From Rhodanobacteraceae bacterium (GTDB taxonomy: Bacteria > Pseudomonadota > Gammaproteobacteria > Xanthomonadales > Rhodanobacteraceae): 64,000 nt of DNA. The position numbers and the translations under genes were made by a program. The DNA is taken from contig CP126120.1 in NCBI GenBank assembly GCA_030123585.1, forward strand, positions 2,171,001-2,235,000, given 5' to 3'. Shown here piece by piece: positions 27,858-37,900 of this stretch. Under the pieces are notes generated by a model. That model was not told the origin of the DNA and searched no databases. It was given only the letters and a program-made list of their open reading frames with translations. How positions within the stretch are numbered: the first letter of the stretch is position 1; the number at the start of each line of letters is the position of its first letter.

Positions 27858-27891
27858 GTGTCCGCGGACAGTCTGCGGACACCGCGGACAC
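27858..27891. promoter_or_regulatory. GC-rich inverted repeat upstream of the permease operon
   Basis: GTGTCCGCGG and CCGCGGACAC separated by 14 bases that contain a third, related TGCGGAC. It lies about 170 bases before the first permease start, where a promoter could be. It could be an operator or a stem-loop; no regulator gene is adjacent. Confidence 0.4.
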
Positions 27892-27919
27892 ATGGTCGAC
27901 GCTCATGTCGGCGCAAAAG

Positions 27920-27945
27920 AAAACCCCGCCTCGCGGCGGGGTTTT
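27920..27945 (-). terminator. Intrinsic terminator of fadL (bidirectional in form)
   Basis: AAAACCCCGCC, loop TCGC, GGCGGGGTTTT: a perfect 11-bp stem. On the - strand it is followed by TTTTCTTTT, and it lies 30 bases after the fadL stop. It should isolate fadL from the permease operon on the same strand. Confidence 0.92.
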
Positions 27946-27974
27946 CATGAAGTGCAGATGAAACGGCTGACGCG

Positions 27975-29336
27975 TCAGAACTTGTACTGCATCGAAATCC
28001 CGAACAGGTCGCCGGAGTTGTCGAAGCTGCCGACGAGATGGTCGCCGGTGGCGCTGACGTCGTTGACGTTGCCGTTGTTGACGAACAGGTGGGTGTAGCC
28101 GATGTCGAAGCGCAGGTTCTGGCTCGGCGTGTAGCCGGCGCCCACCGAGAGCCACTTGCGCGCGCCGTCGGGGATGCGCGGATCGCGCGAGAAATCGCGG
28201 GTCGGGGTCTGGTCATACGCGACGCCGCCGCGCAAGGTCCACTGGTCGCTCAACTTGTAGTCCATGCCGACCGAACCGAACAAGGTGTTGCGCCAGCCGT
28301 AGTACTGGTTGATGTCGGGCTGCGCCGGGTTCCCGAAATTGATCGCGAGGTGGCTGAAGGAACTCCAGCCGGTCCAGCCGAGTTCCGCGCCCCACGCCAC
28401 CGGGCCGGGCGTCTTGTGCCAGTAGCTCAGCGACGCGGTGGCCGGGGTCGCGAACGCGCCGCTGGCGGTGGTGTTCTGGAACAGCGGCGGCACGCCGGGC
28501 TGCGACAGCACGAACTGCACGCTTTGCGGCACCGTGAAATACGCCTGGCCCGAGAAGTCGTGGCTGATCTTGGCGTGGTAGGCGAGCGCAAGGGTGTCCT
28601 GCGTGGTCGGCTTCCACTCGGCGCCGATCGCCCAGCCCCACTTCGTGTTGTCGCCGCGGATGCGCACCGCGCCGTCCGCCGATTGCGGCAGGAAGGTGGG
28701 CGCGAGGCCGAACGGCGGCGCCGCCAGCACCGCGCCGTAGTTGACGGCGTTGCCGAGGTCGATGGTGGTCTTCTGCGCGATCACCGAAAAGCCCAGCGAG
28801 AACTCGGGGTTGATCGCCCACGCCACCGAACCCGTGAAGTCCATCGACTTCACGCTGGTCTTCAACGCCTGGTAACGGCCCACCCAGCCGGCGTCGTATT
28901 CGGTGGCGAGGCCGAACGGTGCGCCGATGGCGAAGCCCAGCCGCCAGTTCGGCACGATCGGCGCGATGAAGCTGATCGCCGGCACCGGATGCACGCCGCC
29001 GCCGTTGCCGCCATCGCCGCCCGACAGGGGACGGCCGATCGCGTCGGTGCCGCTGCCGTGGAACTGGGTGCTGACGTTGATCGCGGTGGCGTCGATCTGC
29101 ACCGCGTAGGTGTCGAAATCCACCATCGCGGCGGGATTGTTGATGACCACCGAGGCATCGTTGCCGGCGGCTTCGCGCCCAGCGTAGGCGCGGCCCAGCG
29201 CCTGCACGGTGTTTTCGCTGATCTGGAAGCCGGAGGCGATTGCTGCCGGGCTCACCAGCGCGCCAGCCACGGCGGCACTCAGGGCCGCGAGTGCGAGGCC
29301 GGCCAGCCTCGTGGCGGAAATCGGTTGCTTGCTCAT
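27975..29336 (-). CDS. fadL: FadL/TodX-family outer membrane transporter
   Basis: 453 residues. Signal peptide ends A-I-A-S near residue 34; the mature protein starts G-F-Q-I-S-E-N-T-V, the FadL hatch, followed by L-G-R-A-Y-A-G and N-N-P-A-A-M typical of the family. The C-terminus ends in Phe (M-Q-Y-K-F), as expected for BAM-inserted barrels. FadL proteins take up long-chain fatty acids or other hydrophobic compounds. The ATG at 29336 has GGAG upstream; the longer frame to 29567 runs into the promoter region. A perfect 18-base palindrome at 29407 is in the right place for a repressor. Confidence 0.92.
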   Translation of the reverse strand: MSKQPISATRLAGLALAALSAAVAGALVSPAAIASGFQISENTVQALGRAYAGREAAGNDASVVINNPAAMVDFDTYAVQIDATAINVSTQFHGSGTDAIGRPLSGGDGGNGGGVHPVPAISFIAPIVPNWRLGFAIGAPFGLATEYDAGWVGRYQALKTSVKSMDFTGSVAWAINPEFSLGFSVIAQKTTIDLGNAVNYGAVLAAPPFGLAPTFLPQSADGAVRIRGDNTKWGWAIGAEWKPTTQDTLALAYHAKISHDFSGQAYFTVPQSVQFVLSQPGVPPLFQNTTASGAFATPATASLSYWHKTPGPVAWGAELGWTGWSSFSHLAINFGNPAQPDINQYYGWRNTLFGSVGMDYKLSDQWTLRGGVAYDQTPTRDFSRDPRIPDGARKWLSVGAGYTPSQNLRFDIGYTHLFVNNGNVNDVSATGDHLVGSFDNSGDLFGISMQYKF

Positions 29337-29406
29337 CGGTGCATCTCCAGTCGTGTGGTGCGTCTTGGGGTGGGCAGGCCAGCGGCCATGCGTGGAAGTC
29401 TCGTCT

Positions 29407-29424
29407 TTCATACGTTTGTATGAA
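29407..29424. promoter_or_regulatory. Palindromic operator candidate upstream of fadL
   Basis: TTCATACGTTTGTATGAA: perfect 7-bp arms around GTTT, centred about 80 bases before the fadL start and 140 before the ankyrin gene. The form fits a TetR-family or similar dimeric repressor; its regulator is not in the window. Confidence 0.55.
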
Positions 29425-29556
29425 TTTCGTTGGGGGCGACTATGGCATTCCGGCAGGGCCCGCGCAAGTACACAGATCAAGGAAACCGTACTTTTCCGGT
29501 TGCGGCTCGTACATCCTTGTTCCCTATACTTGCGTATCCGCCGCAAGAGCCCGTTC

Positions 29557-32500
29557 ATGCCAGCCAAGCCCCGCCGCCGGCCGCCGCTCTCGAAGTCGCT
29601 GCCCCTGTTCCTGCCTTCGCTGGTCGCGGTGCTGATCGCGATCTGGATCCCGTCGCCCTGGGAACGCTACGCCCTGCTGCCGCTGCTGATCGGCGCGTCG
29701 CTGTCGATGGCGGCGGTCTGCCACGCGATCGGCTTCGGCTGCGAGCCGGGCTTCACGCGCACCGCGTTGCGGCGCGGTCCCGCGCACCTGATCGCGCTGG
29801 CGATCTACACCGCGGTCGTGTTCGCGCTCACCGCGTGGCCGCTGCTGGCGTTGTCGCGCGCGCCGTCGCTGGCGGCTTCGCTGGAACTCGCCGCGGCGCT
29901 GGTGATCGCGCTGGTGGCGCTGTGGCGCCTGTGGCCGGCGTTCGGGCTGGTGTTCGAATGGGACGACGCGTTTCCCGCCAGCGCCGAACACTCGTGGATC
30001 ATCGCCGCGCTGGCGCGTAGCCTGCGCTTCGCGCGGCACCTGACCGGCGGCCACGACCAGTTCCTCGCGCACTTCCTGCCCGCGTCGCTGGCACAACTGG
30101 TGATCGCGTTCGGCGCGTTGACGCTGGCCGGCATCGGCGCCGACCTGCCCGACGAAATCCGCACCGCCGCGTTGTTCCTGTACGCGGTGCTGGTGTTGCC
30201 CGTGTGTTCGCTGATCGTCGCCAACCGCACCCTGCGGCTGCTGTTCGGCGGACGCAGCCGGCGCGTGCCGCCGGAAGGCGAGCCTTCGCCACCGCATCCA
30301 ACCAGCGCCGAACCATCAGACGATGGCGACGCCGACGAACATCGTTTCGATGACGCGACGCCAGCCACCGAGTCCTCCGTCCCCGCCAAACCCGCGCTGC
30401 CGCAATCCGCACTCGACGAAGGCCTGCTTGCCGCGGTGCGCGCGGGCGACCTCGCCGCTGCCGGCGACTGGCTCGCGCGCGGCGCGAATCCCGACGCCGC
30501 GCCGCCCGCCGGCGCGCGCGACCAGCGCTCGGCGCTGACGCTGGCGGCCGAACTGCCCGACACCCGTCTGCTGCGCGCCTTGATCGGCAAGGGCGCGCGG
30601 GTGAACCACGCGCACGCGGGACTCACCCCGCTGCTGGCCGCGACCCGCTGCTGCACGCAGGGGCGGCCGGAAACGGTCACCACGCTGATCGCCAACGGCG
30701 CCGATCCCGCGCTCGCCGACGCCGACGGCAACACCCCGCTGCACCACGCGGCGCTGTGCGCGGAACCGGCGGTGGCGGCGATCCTGATCGACGCGCAGGC
30801 GCCGCTGGAAGCGCGCAACCGCAACCAGGCCACGCCGCTCGCCATCGCCGCCGGCACCGCGAACTGGCCGCTGCTGCGTTTTTTGGTCGAACACGGCGCG
30901 CGTCCGGACGCCGCGCTGCCCGCCGCGGCCGGCATCGCCGACGACGATCCGGAAGGCGTGCGGACCCTGTTGAAGCACAAGGCCGGCGTCAACGCGGTCG
31001 ACGCGCTCGGCCGCAGCGCGCTGCTGCACGCGGCGCGCGAGGACCACGCCGACATCGCGCGCCTGCTGCTGGAAGCCGGCGCCGATGCAAGCCTCGCCGA
31101 CCGCTACGGCGCCACGCCGTTGATGGAAGCCGCGCGTGCAGGCGCCACCGAGGTCGTGAACCTGCTCGCCGCGCACCGCCCCGATGTGCACGCCGTCGAC
31201 CAGCACGGCCGCAGCGCGTTGATCCTCGCCTGCCAGTCGCCGCGCGTGAACGCCGAATGCCTGCGCGCGCTGCTGGCGCTGGGCGCCGATCCGCAGCGCA
31301 AGGGCGGCGACGGCCGCAGCGCGATCGACCACGCCATCGGCGCCGGACGCTGGGACCTGGTCGCGCTGCTCGATCCCGCCGCGCCGCTGCCCGCCAGCCA
31401 CGCGCACGGCAGCCAACCCGAAGCGGGCGCGGACACGCCCGCGCACCTGCTCGACGCGCTGCGCTTCGGGCACTGGACCGTGGTCGCGCGTTTCGCCGAG
31501 CGCGCACGCACATGGCCCGCGACGGAACTCGCTGCGTTGTATCTCGACCTTGCTGATCACGCCGATGCCGCGCCGCGCGCGTGGCTGCTGGAACATGGTT
31601 TATTGGAGCAGGGCCTCGCCGCCGAAGCGTGCCTCGACGACGGCAGCCGACTGTTCGACGCGTTGCTCGAACGCTTGCCGGAAGCGCGCGGCGCAATCCT
31701 GCAGTTGCTCGACGCCGGCGCGACGCCCGCGGGCGCGGGACGTTTCGCCAGCACGCTGGCGCGGCTGGACGATGCGCCGGCCAGCGCATCGCTCGCGCTG
31801 ACCCTGCTGGAACGCGGCGCCGATCCGTTCGGCGCCGATCGCGACGGCCGCGCGCCGCTGCATCACGCCAGCCGCCCCGCGTTGCGGCCGGTGCTGCAGG
31901 CCCTGCTCGCGCGCGGCGCGGACCCGAACGTGCGCGATCGCGCCGGCGCCACGCCGCTGCACGTGGCGCTGGACGCCAAGCCGGACGCCGCGTTGCCGAC
32001 GGTCAAGGCGCTGATCGCGCACGGCGCCGATCCCGAAAGCCCCGCGGCCAGCGGCGAAACGCCGCTCGGCCTCGCGCTGGCGCGCGGCGCGACCCAGCTC
32101 GAATACTGGCTGCGCTGGAACGGCTGGACGCTGCCCAAACGTCCGTTGCGCGGCAGCGACCTGCCCGCCGCCGCGGCCGATCCCGACGCGGTCGCGCGCC
32201 TGCTCGAACTCGGCCTGCCGGTCGACAGCCGCGACGAGCGCGGCGCCACCGCGCTGCTGCGCGCCAGCGGCGCCGGCGCGTTGCAGAGCGTGCAGCGCCT
32301 GCTGGCCGCGCACGCCGATCCGGAAATCGTGGTGGACACCGGCGCCTCGCCGTTGTCGGCCGCGGTCAGCGCGCGCCATCCCGACATCGTGCGCGCGCTG
32401 GTGTCGGCCGGCGTGCCGGTCGATCGCCGGCATGCCGACGGCGTCACCGCGCTGATGATCGCCGCCGCGCTCGGCCACGCCGACATGCTGGCGATCCTGC

Positions 32501-33018
32501 GCGAACTCGGCGCGCGCACCGACCTCGTCGATGCGAGCGGACACACCGCGCTGCACGCGGCCGCGCGTTTCTGCTTCGACAGCCGCGACAGCCTGCGCTG
32601 CCATCGCCTGCTGGCCGCTCTGCTCGCGGACAACCCGGCGGTGAACACGGCCGACCAGCACGGCGTCACGCCGCTGCTGATGCTGCTGGGCGCGCACGTC
32701 AAGCCCGGCGCCGAATGCGACGGCACCCACCTCGGCGCGCTGCTGCCGGCGCTGCTCGACGCGGATGCGGCCATCGGGCACGCCGACGAACACGGCGTCA
32801 CCGCGCTGCACGCCTGCGCGATGCACGCGCTGTTCGAACCCGCGCGCGTGCTGCTGGCGCGCGGCGCCGACCGCGGCGCCCTCGATTGCATGCAGCGCAC
32901 GCCCGCCGAAGTCGCGCGGGTGCTGGGCTACGTCGATCTCGCGCTGGAGCTGTCGCCGCGGCGCGGCGCGCCGCTCAACGCGCAGGTGGTGACGCCGCTG
33001 ATGACGCATCCGGAATAG
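29557..33018 (+). CDS. Large membrane-anchored ankyrin-repeat protein
   Basis: 1153 residues. The first 230 hold four or five hydrophobic helices (for example L-P-L-F-L-P-S-L-V-A-V-L-I-A, L-I-A-L-A-I-Y-T-A-V-V-F-A), then an acidic linker, then about twenty ankyrin-type units with G-x-T-P-L or G-x-S-A-L starts and G-A-D-P or similar ends, spanning nearly 750 residues. One less regular stretch near the middle (about 620-700) breaks the array. The ATG at 29557 gives the basic N-terminus before the first helix. The last 44 bases overlap, tail to tail, the KefB-type gene. It probably scaffolds protein contacts at the membrane; no enzyme motif is visible. Confidence 0.85.
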   Translation: MPAKPRRRPPLSKSLPLFLPSLVAVLIAIWIPSPWERYALLPLLIGASLSMAAVCHAIGFGCEPGFTRTALRRGPAHLIALAIYTAVVFALTAWPLLALSRAPSLAASLELAAALVIALVALWRLWPAFGLVFEWDDAFPASAEHSWIIAALARSLRFARHLTGGHDQFLAHFLPASLAQLVIAFGALTLAGIGADLPDEIRTAALFLYAVLVLPVCSLIVANRTLRLLFGGRSRRVPPEGEPSPPHPTSAEPSDDGDADEHRFDDATPATESSVPAKPALPQSALDEGLLAAVRAGDLAAAGDWLARGANPDAAPPAGARDQRSALTLAAELPDTRLLRALIGKGARVNHAHAGLTPLLAATRCCTQGRPETVTTLIANGADPALADADGNTPLHHAALCAEPAVAAILIDAQAPLEARNRNQATPLAIAAGTANWPLLRFLVEHGARPDAALPAAAGIADDDPEGVRTLLKHKAGVNAVDALGRSALLHAAREDHADIARLLLEAGADASLADRYGATPLMEAARAGATEVVNLLAAHRPDVHAVDQHGRSALILACQSPRVNAECLRALLALGADPQRKGGDGRSAIDHAIGAGRWDLVALLDPAAPLPASHAHGSQPEAGADTPAHLLDALRFGHWTVVARFAERARTWPATELAALYLDLADHADAAPRAWLLEHGLLEQGLAAEACLDDGSRLFDALLERLPEARGAILQLLDAGATPAGAGRFASTLARLDDAPASASLALTLLERGADPFGADRDGRAPLHHASRPALRPVLQALLARGADPNVRDRAGATPLHVALDAKPDAALPTVKALIAHGADPESPAASGETPLGLALARGATQLEYWLRWNGWTLPKRPLRGSDLPAAAADPDAVARLLELGLPVDSRDERGATALLRASGAGALQSVQRLLAAHADPEIVVDTGASPLSAAVSARHPDIVRALVSAGVPVDRRHADGVTALMIAAALGHADMLAILRELGARTDLVDASGHTALHAAARFCFDSRDSLRCHRLLAALLADNPAVNTADQHGVTPLLMLLGAHVKPGAECDGTHLGALLPALLDADAAIGHADEHGVTALHACAMHALFEPARVLLARGADRGALDCMQRTPAEVARVLGYVDLALELSPRRGAPLNAQVVTPLMTHPE

Positions 33019-34813
33019 CCGGTTCCCGCGCCGCGCTGTCGGCTTCCAGCAATCCCTGCAATTCCACATAAGCCTCGCGCGTGGTCTGGCGCAAGGCCAC
33101 GTCGTCGTCGTAGACGAGGTGCTGGTCGCGCAGCAATTTCTCGTCGTGCTTGCGGAACAACTCCACCACCGCATCCGCCTGTTCCTTGTCCATGCCCAGC
33201 GCCGTCAAGGTGAGGCGCGCCATCTTCAGGCTGGAATGGAAGGTCTCGCGCACCACGTCGTCGGGCTCGGACGTCAGGTCCATCAGCCGGAACGCATGCT
33301 GGCGGTTGCGTGCGCGCGCGATGATCTTGAGCTGCGGAAACATCCGCCGCACCAGCCGCGCGGTGCGCACGTTGGCCGCCGGGTCGTCCGTCGCCAGCAC
33401 GAACACCTCGGCTCGGCCGGCGCCGGCTGCGCGCAGGATTTCCGCGCGCGCAGGATCGCCGAAGAAGATGTCGGTGCCGGCGAAGCGCCGCGACAGGTCC
33501 ACCTGCTCGATCGAGTTCTCCAGCGCCACGAACGGAATGCCGCGCGCGCGCAGCAGGCGGCCCACGATCTGGCCGACCCGCCCGAAGCCGGCGATGATCA
33601 CGCGCGGCGAGCCCGCATCGATGCGGTCGAACTCGCGCTCGGGCTTGCGCGATTCCGGCAGCCGCGCCGCGGCCAGCACCAGCAGCGGCACCACGGCCAT
33701 TCCCAGCGTGACCACCAGCACCAGCAACTGGTGTTGCGCGCGCGTCAGCAGGTCGTGCTCGGCCGCCAGCTTGAACACCACGAACGCGAACTCGCCGCCG
33801 CCGGCCAGCAGCGCCGCCAGCTTCAGCGCATCGGCGCCGTCCAGGCGCGGATTCAAGCGTCCGACCGCGGCCAGGATCGGCGCCTTGCACAGGAGCAGCA
33901 GCACGACCAGTCCCACCACGATCCACGGATGCAGCGCCAGCAGCTTCAGATTCACGCCCATCCCGACCGTGATGAAGAACAGGCCCAGCAGCAGACCTTC
34001 GAACGGCGCAATGTTGGATTCGAGATCGTGGCGGTATTCCGAATCGGCCAGCAGCACGCCGGCGAGGAAGGTGCCCAGCGCCATCGAGATGCCGGCCAGT
34101 TGCATCAGCCACGCGGTGCCGATCACCACCAGCAGCGCGGTCGCGGTCGAGACCTCGATCAATTGGGTTTTAGCGACCGCGCGGAACACCGGACGCAGCG
34201 CGTAGCGCCCGCCCACCACCACCACCGCGATCACGCCCGCGACGCGCAACGACGACAGCCACAACGGCTGCCCCGGCGCGTGCGCCGCGCCGTGCTCGGC
34301 CAGCAGCGGAATCGCCGCGATCAGCGGGATCGCGACCAGGTCCTGGAACAGCAGGATCGCGAACGCCTGCCGCCCGTGCGCGCTCTGCAGCTCGCGCCGC
34401 TCGGCGAGGATCTGCAGCCCGAACGCGGTCGAGGAAAACGCCAGGCCCAACCCCACCACCGCCGCGGCGACCGGTTCCAGATGGAAACCGAACGCCGCGA
34501 TCAGGCCGATCACCAGCGCCGAGCCGAACACCTGCACCGCGCCCGCGCCGAACACCTGCCGCCGCATCACCCACAGGCGCTGCGGCGACAGTTCCAGCCC
34601 GATCACGAACAGCAGCAACGCGACGCCGAATTCCGAGATCCCGGAAATCGCGTCAGGGTTCTTCACCCACTGCAGGCCGTACGGCCCGATCACCACGCCG
34701 GCCGCGAGGTAGCCCAGCACCGAACCAAGCTTCAGCTTGCGCGCCAACGGCACCGCGATCACCACCGCGACCAGGAACACCAGCACCGACGGCAACCAGG
34801 AATGTCCTTGCAC
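32975..34813 (-). CDS. KefB/KefC-type K+/H+ antiporter with RCK domain
   Basis: 612 residues, the usual KefB/KefC size. The membrane half has the CPA2 pattern (V-L-G-Y-L-A-A-G, G-L-E-L-S-P, L-L-F-Q-D-L-V-A-I-P, L-A-D-S-E-Y-R-H). The second half is a TrkA-N/RCK domain with the nucleotide motif G-F-G-R-V-G, ending in a helical tail (L-G-M-D-K-E-Q-A). KefB-type systems export K+ in exchange for H+ and are gated by glutathione adducts. No KefF/KefG quinone reductase partner is next to it, so the gating ligand cannot be told from context. Overlaps the end of the ankyrin gene by 44 bases. Confidence 0.87.
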   Translation of the reverse strand: MQGHSWLPSVLVFLVAVVIAVPLARKLKLGSVLGYLAAGVVIGPYGLQWVKNPDAISGISEFGVALLLFVIGLELSPQRLWVMRRQVFGAGAVQVFGSALVIGLIAAFGFHLEPVAAAVVGLGLAFSSTAFGLQILAERRELQSAHGRQAFAILLFQDLVAIPLIAAIPLLAEHGAAHAPGQPLWLSSLRVAGVIAVVVVGGRYALRPVFRAVAKTQLIEVSTATALLVVIGTAWLMQLAGISMALGTFLAGVLLADSEYRHDLESNIAPFEGLLLGLFFITVGMGVNLKLLALHPWIVVGLVVLLLLCKAPILAAVGRLNPRLDGADALKLAALLAGGGEFAFVVFKLAAEHDLLTRAQHQLLVLVVTLGMAVVPLLVLAAARLPESRKPEREFDRIDAGSPRVIIAGFGRVGQIVGRLLRARGIPFVALENSIEQVDLSRRFAGTDIFFGDPARAEILRAAGAGRAEVFVLATDDPAANVRTARLVRRMFPQLKIIARARNRQHAFRLMDLTSEPDDVVRETFHSSLKMARLTLTALGMDKEQADAVVELFRKHDEKLLRDQHLVYDDDVALRQTTREAYVELQGLLEADSAAREPAIPDASSAASPPAR

Positions 34814-34927
34814 GAATCCGACCTTGACGCGACTTCACGCGATTATGGCAGGGCGCTCGCGGCTGGCGCATGCGCGTCATGCGATCGCGTGCCGGGCACG
34901 CCGGCGCACCGCAAAGATGCCGCCGCG

Positions 34928-37900
34928 CTATCGGGTCATGCGCCCGCGCATCGCCAGCGAATACAGCGCCGGCATCACCACCAGCACCAGCGGCACCGCC
35001 ACCAGCATGCCCGCGATGATCGCGATCGCGAGCGGCTGCTGCATCTGCGCGCCTTGTCCGAGCGCCAGCGCCAGCGGCGACAAGGTGAGGATCGCCGCGA
35101 TGGTGGACATCAGGATCGCGCGTGCGCGGTTGCGGCCGGCCGCGAGCAGGGCTTCGCGCAGGGTGGGCGGATTTTCCTCGCCGTTTTGCGACTGCACCTC
35201 GGCCAGTTCGGAAAAATAGAAGATCGAGAGTTCGGTGACGATGCCCACGATCATCGTCATGCCCATCATCGAGGAGATGTCGAGCTCGGTGCCGGTGACC
35301 CACAGTCCGATGAACACGCCGCAGATCGCGAGCAAGGGCTGGATCAGCACCACGATCGCGGCGCGGAAGCTCTCGTACAGGAACAGCAGCAAGGTGAACA
35401 CCAGCGCGATCGCGGTCAGCAGGACGACGGTGAGTCCCTGGAATGCGATCTGCTGCTGCTGGTACAGCCCGCCCAGCTCGTAATACATCCCGAACGGCAA
35501 TTCGCCGCGCGCGGCGAGCATCTGCTTGACGTCGCGCATCGTGGAACCGAGGTCGCGCCCGGTGATGCGCGCGGTCACCGCGACCATGCGTTTCAGGTTT
35601 TCGTGATCGATCTCCGGCTGGCCGTGCTGGATATGGATCGATGCGACGCGCGACAGCGGGAACACCTGGCCGTGGCCGTCGCCGATCGGCAGCGCCGCGA
35701 GTTGCTCGATTTCGGCGCGATCATCCGGCGGCACCCACACCCGCACGCCGACCATCTTCGGACCTTGCGGCAATTGCGCGGCGACCGTGCCGGCCACCGC
35801 AGCCGCCACCTGATCGGTGACGCTCTTCGGATCGAGTCCCAGCAACGCGGCTTTCACCGGATCGACCTTGACCTCGAGCGCATCGCCGGCCGGGTTGATG
35901 CCGTTCCGCACGCCGACCACGCCGGGAATCTTCGCGAGTTGCGCGGATACCTTGCCGGCGGCGGCGTCCAGTTCCTCCACGTTGTCCGAGAACAGCTTCA
36001 CCTCGATGGGTTGCGGCACCTCGGTGAGATCGCCGATCAGGTCCTCCATCAGTTGCGAGACGTCGACATCCAGGCCCGGCACCTGCTCCGCGACCTGTTC
36101 GCGGATGCGCTCCATCACCACCGAGGTCGATGGGCGCGAGCCGTTCTTCAGGCGCACGAAGAAATCGCCGGTGTTGGCTTCGGTGAGGCCGCCACCCATC
36201 TGCGCGCCGGTACGCCGCGACCAGTTGCTGACATGGGGGTTGGCGGCGAGGATGGCCCCGACCTTCTCCAGCAGGCGGTTGGTCTCCTCGAGCGAGGTGC
36301 CGGGCGGCGCGATGTAGTCGAGGACGAAGCCGCCCTCGTCCATCCTGGGCATGAAGCCGGTGCCGACCGACTTGTAGGCGACCAGGCCTGCAACGACCAG
36401 CGGGATCAGGCCGATCAGCAGTAGCGCCGGCCACTCCAGCACGCGCAGCAGCACGCTCTCGTAGAAGCCCATGAAGCGCCGCCACAGGCGCGTGGGTGGA
36501 TGTTCCCGCGCGTGCCGTTCGCCGATCAGGCGCTCGGCCAGCAGCGGCACCGCGATCAGGGTGAGCAGCCAGGAGATGACCAGTGCGCTGGCCATCGTCA
36601 ACGAGAGCGCCTTGAAGAACGCACCGGTGACGCCGGTCAGGAACGCCAGCGGCAGGAAGATGATGATGGTGGCGAGCGACGAGCCGGTCTGCGGACGCGC
36701 GAATTCGCGCGCCGCTGACATGATGCGGTCGCGCACGTTGCCGCGCATGCCGGTCACGCGGCGCATGATGTGCTCGGTCATCACCACCACGTCGTCGATC
36801 AAGAGGCCGACCGCCGCGGCCATGCCGCCCAGCGTCATCATGTTGAAGCTCATGTGCAGCACGTAGAGCAGCAGGGTCGTGATCGCGAGCGTGGCCGGCA
36901 CCACCAGCATCGCGATCAGGATCACCCGCGTGTTGCGCAGGAACACGAACAGCACCAGGCCCGCGAGGATGATTCCGATCAGGATCGCGTCGCGCACGCT
37001 GCCGGCCGCGCCCTTGACCAGTTGCGTCTGGTCGTACCAGGTCGCGATCTGCACGCCCCCGGGAATCTGCGGCGCATAGTCCGCGAGACGCGCCTTCACC
37101 GCATCGACCATCGCGATGCTGTTGGCCGCGGGCTGCTGGAACACCTGCACCAGCACCGCGGGTTTGCCGTCCGCCGTCACCCGAACCCACTTGGGTTCGG
37201 CGCCCTGCTGCACGGTCGCGATGTCGCCCACGCGGACCACGCCGCGCGGCCCCGCGCGCACCACCACGTCGCGCAGTTTCTGCACGCTGTCGGGCTGGTT
37301 GTTGGCCAGCACCAGGAACAGCTTGTAATGGTCGGCGAGGCGTCCCAGCGCGGAAATGTCGGCGGCGCTCGACACCGCGCGGGTGACGTCGGCCAGGGTC
37401 AGGTCCTGCGCGCGCAGCCGGGCCGGGTCGATGTCGATGTGGAATTCGCTGATCTCGCCGCCCTGCACATCGACGCGCGCGACGCCGGGCACGCCCGAGA
37501 TCAGGGGGCGCAACTGGTATTGGGCAAGGTCGTAGACCTGGGCTGGCGTCAGGGTCTTCGAACGCAGGCTGTAGGCGAGGACCGGCTCGTTGCTGGAAGG
37601 GTCCATCCGCATGGCATCGATGCGCGTGCCGGGTGGCAGGTCCGGCAACACCTGGCTTGCCGCGGCATTGACGTCCAGGAACGCGCGGCCCATGTCCGCG
37701 CCCCAGTCGAAGGTCACGTTGATCTCGGCACTGCCGCGGCTGGTGGTGGAGCGCACGTCGCGCACACCACGCACGCGGCGTATCGCTTCCGCGACGGGCC
37801 GCGTGACCACGACCGCCATCTGGCTGGCGGGGCGGTCGCCCGCGTCAAGGGTCACCCGCACCCGCGGGAATGCGACGTCGGGGAACAGCGCCACCGGCAG

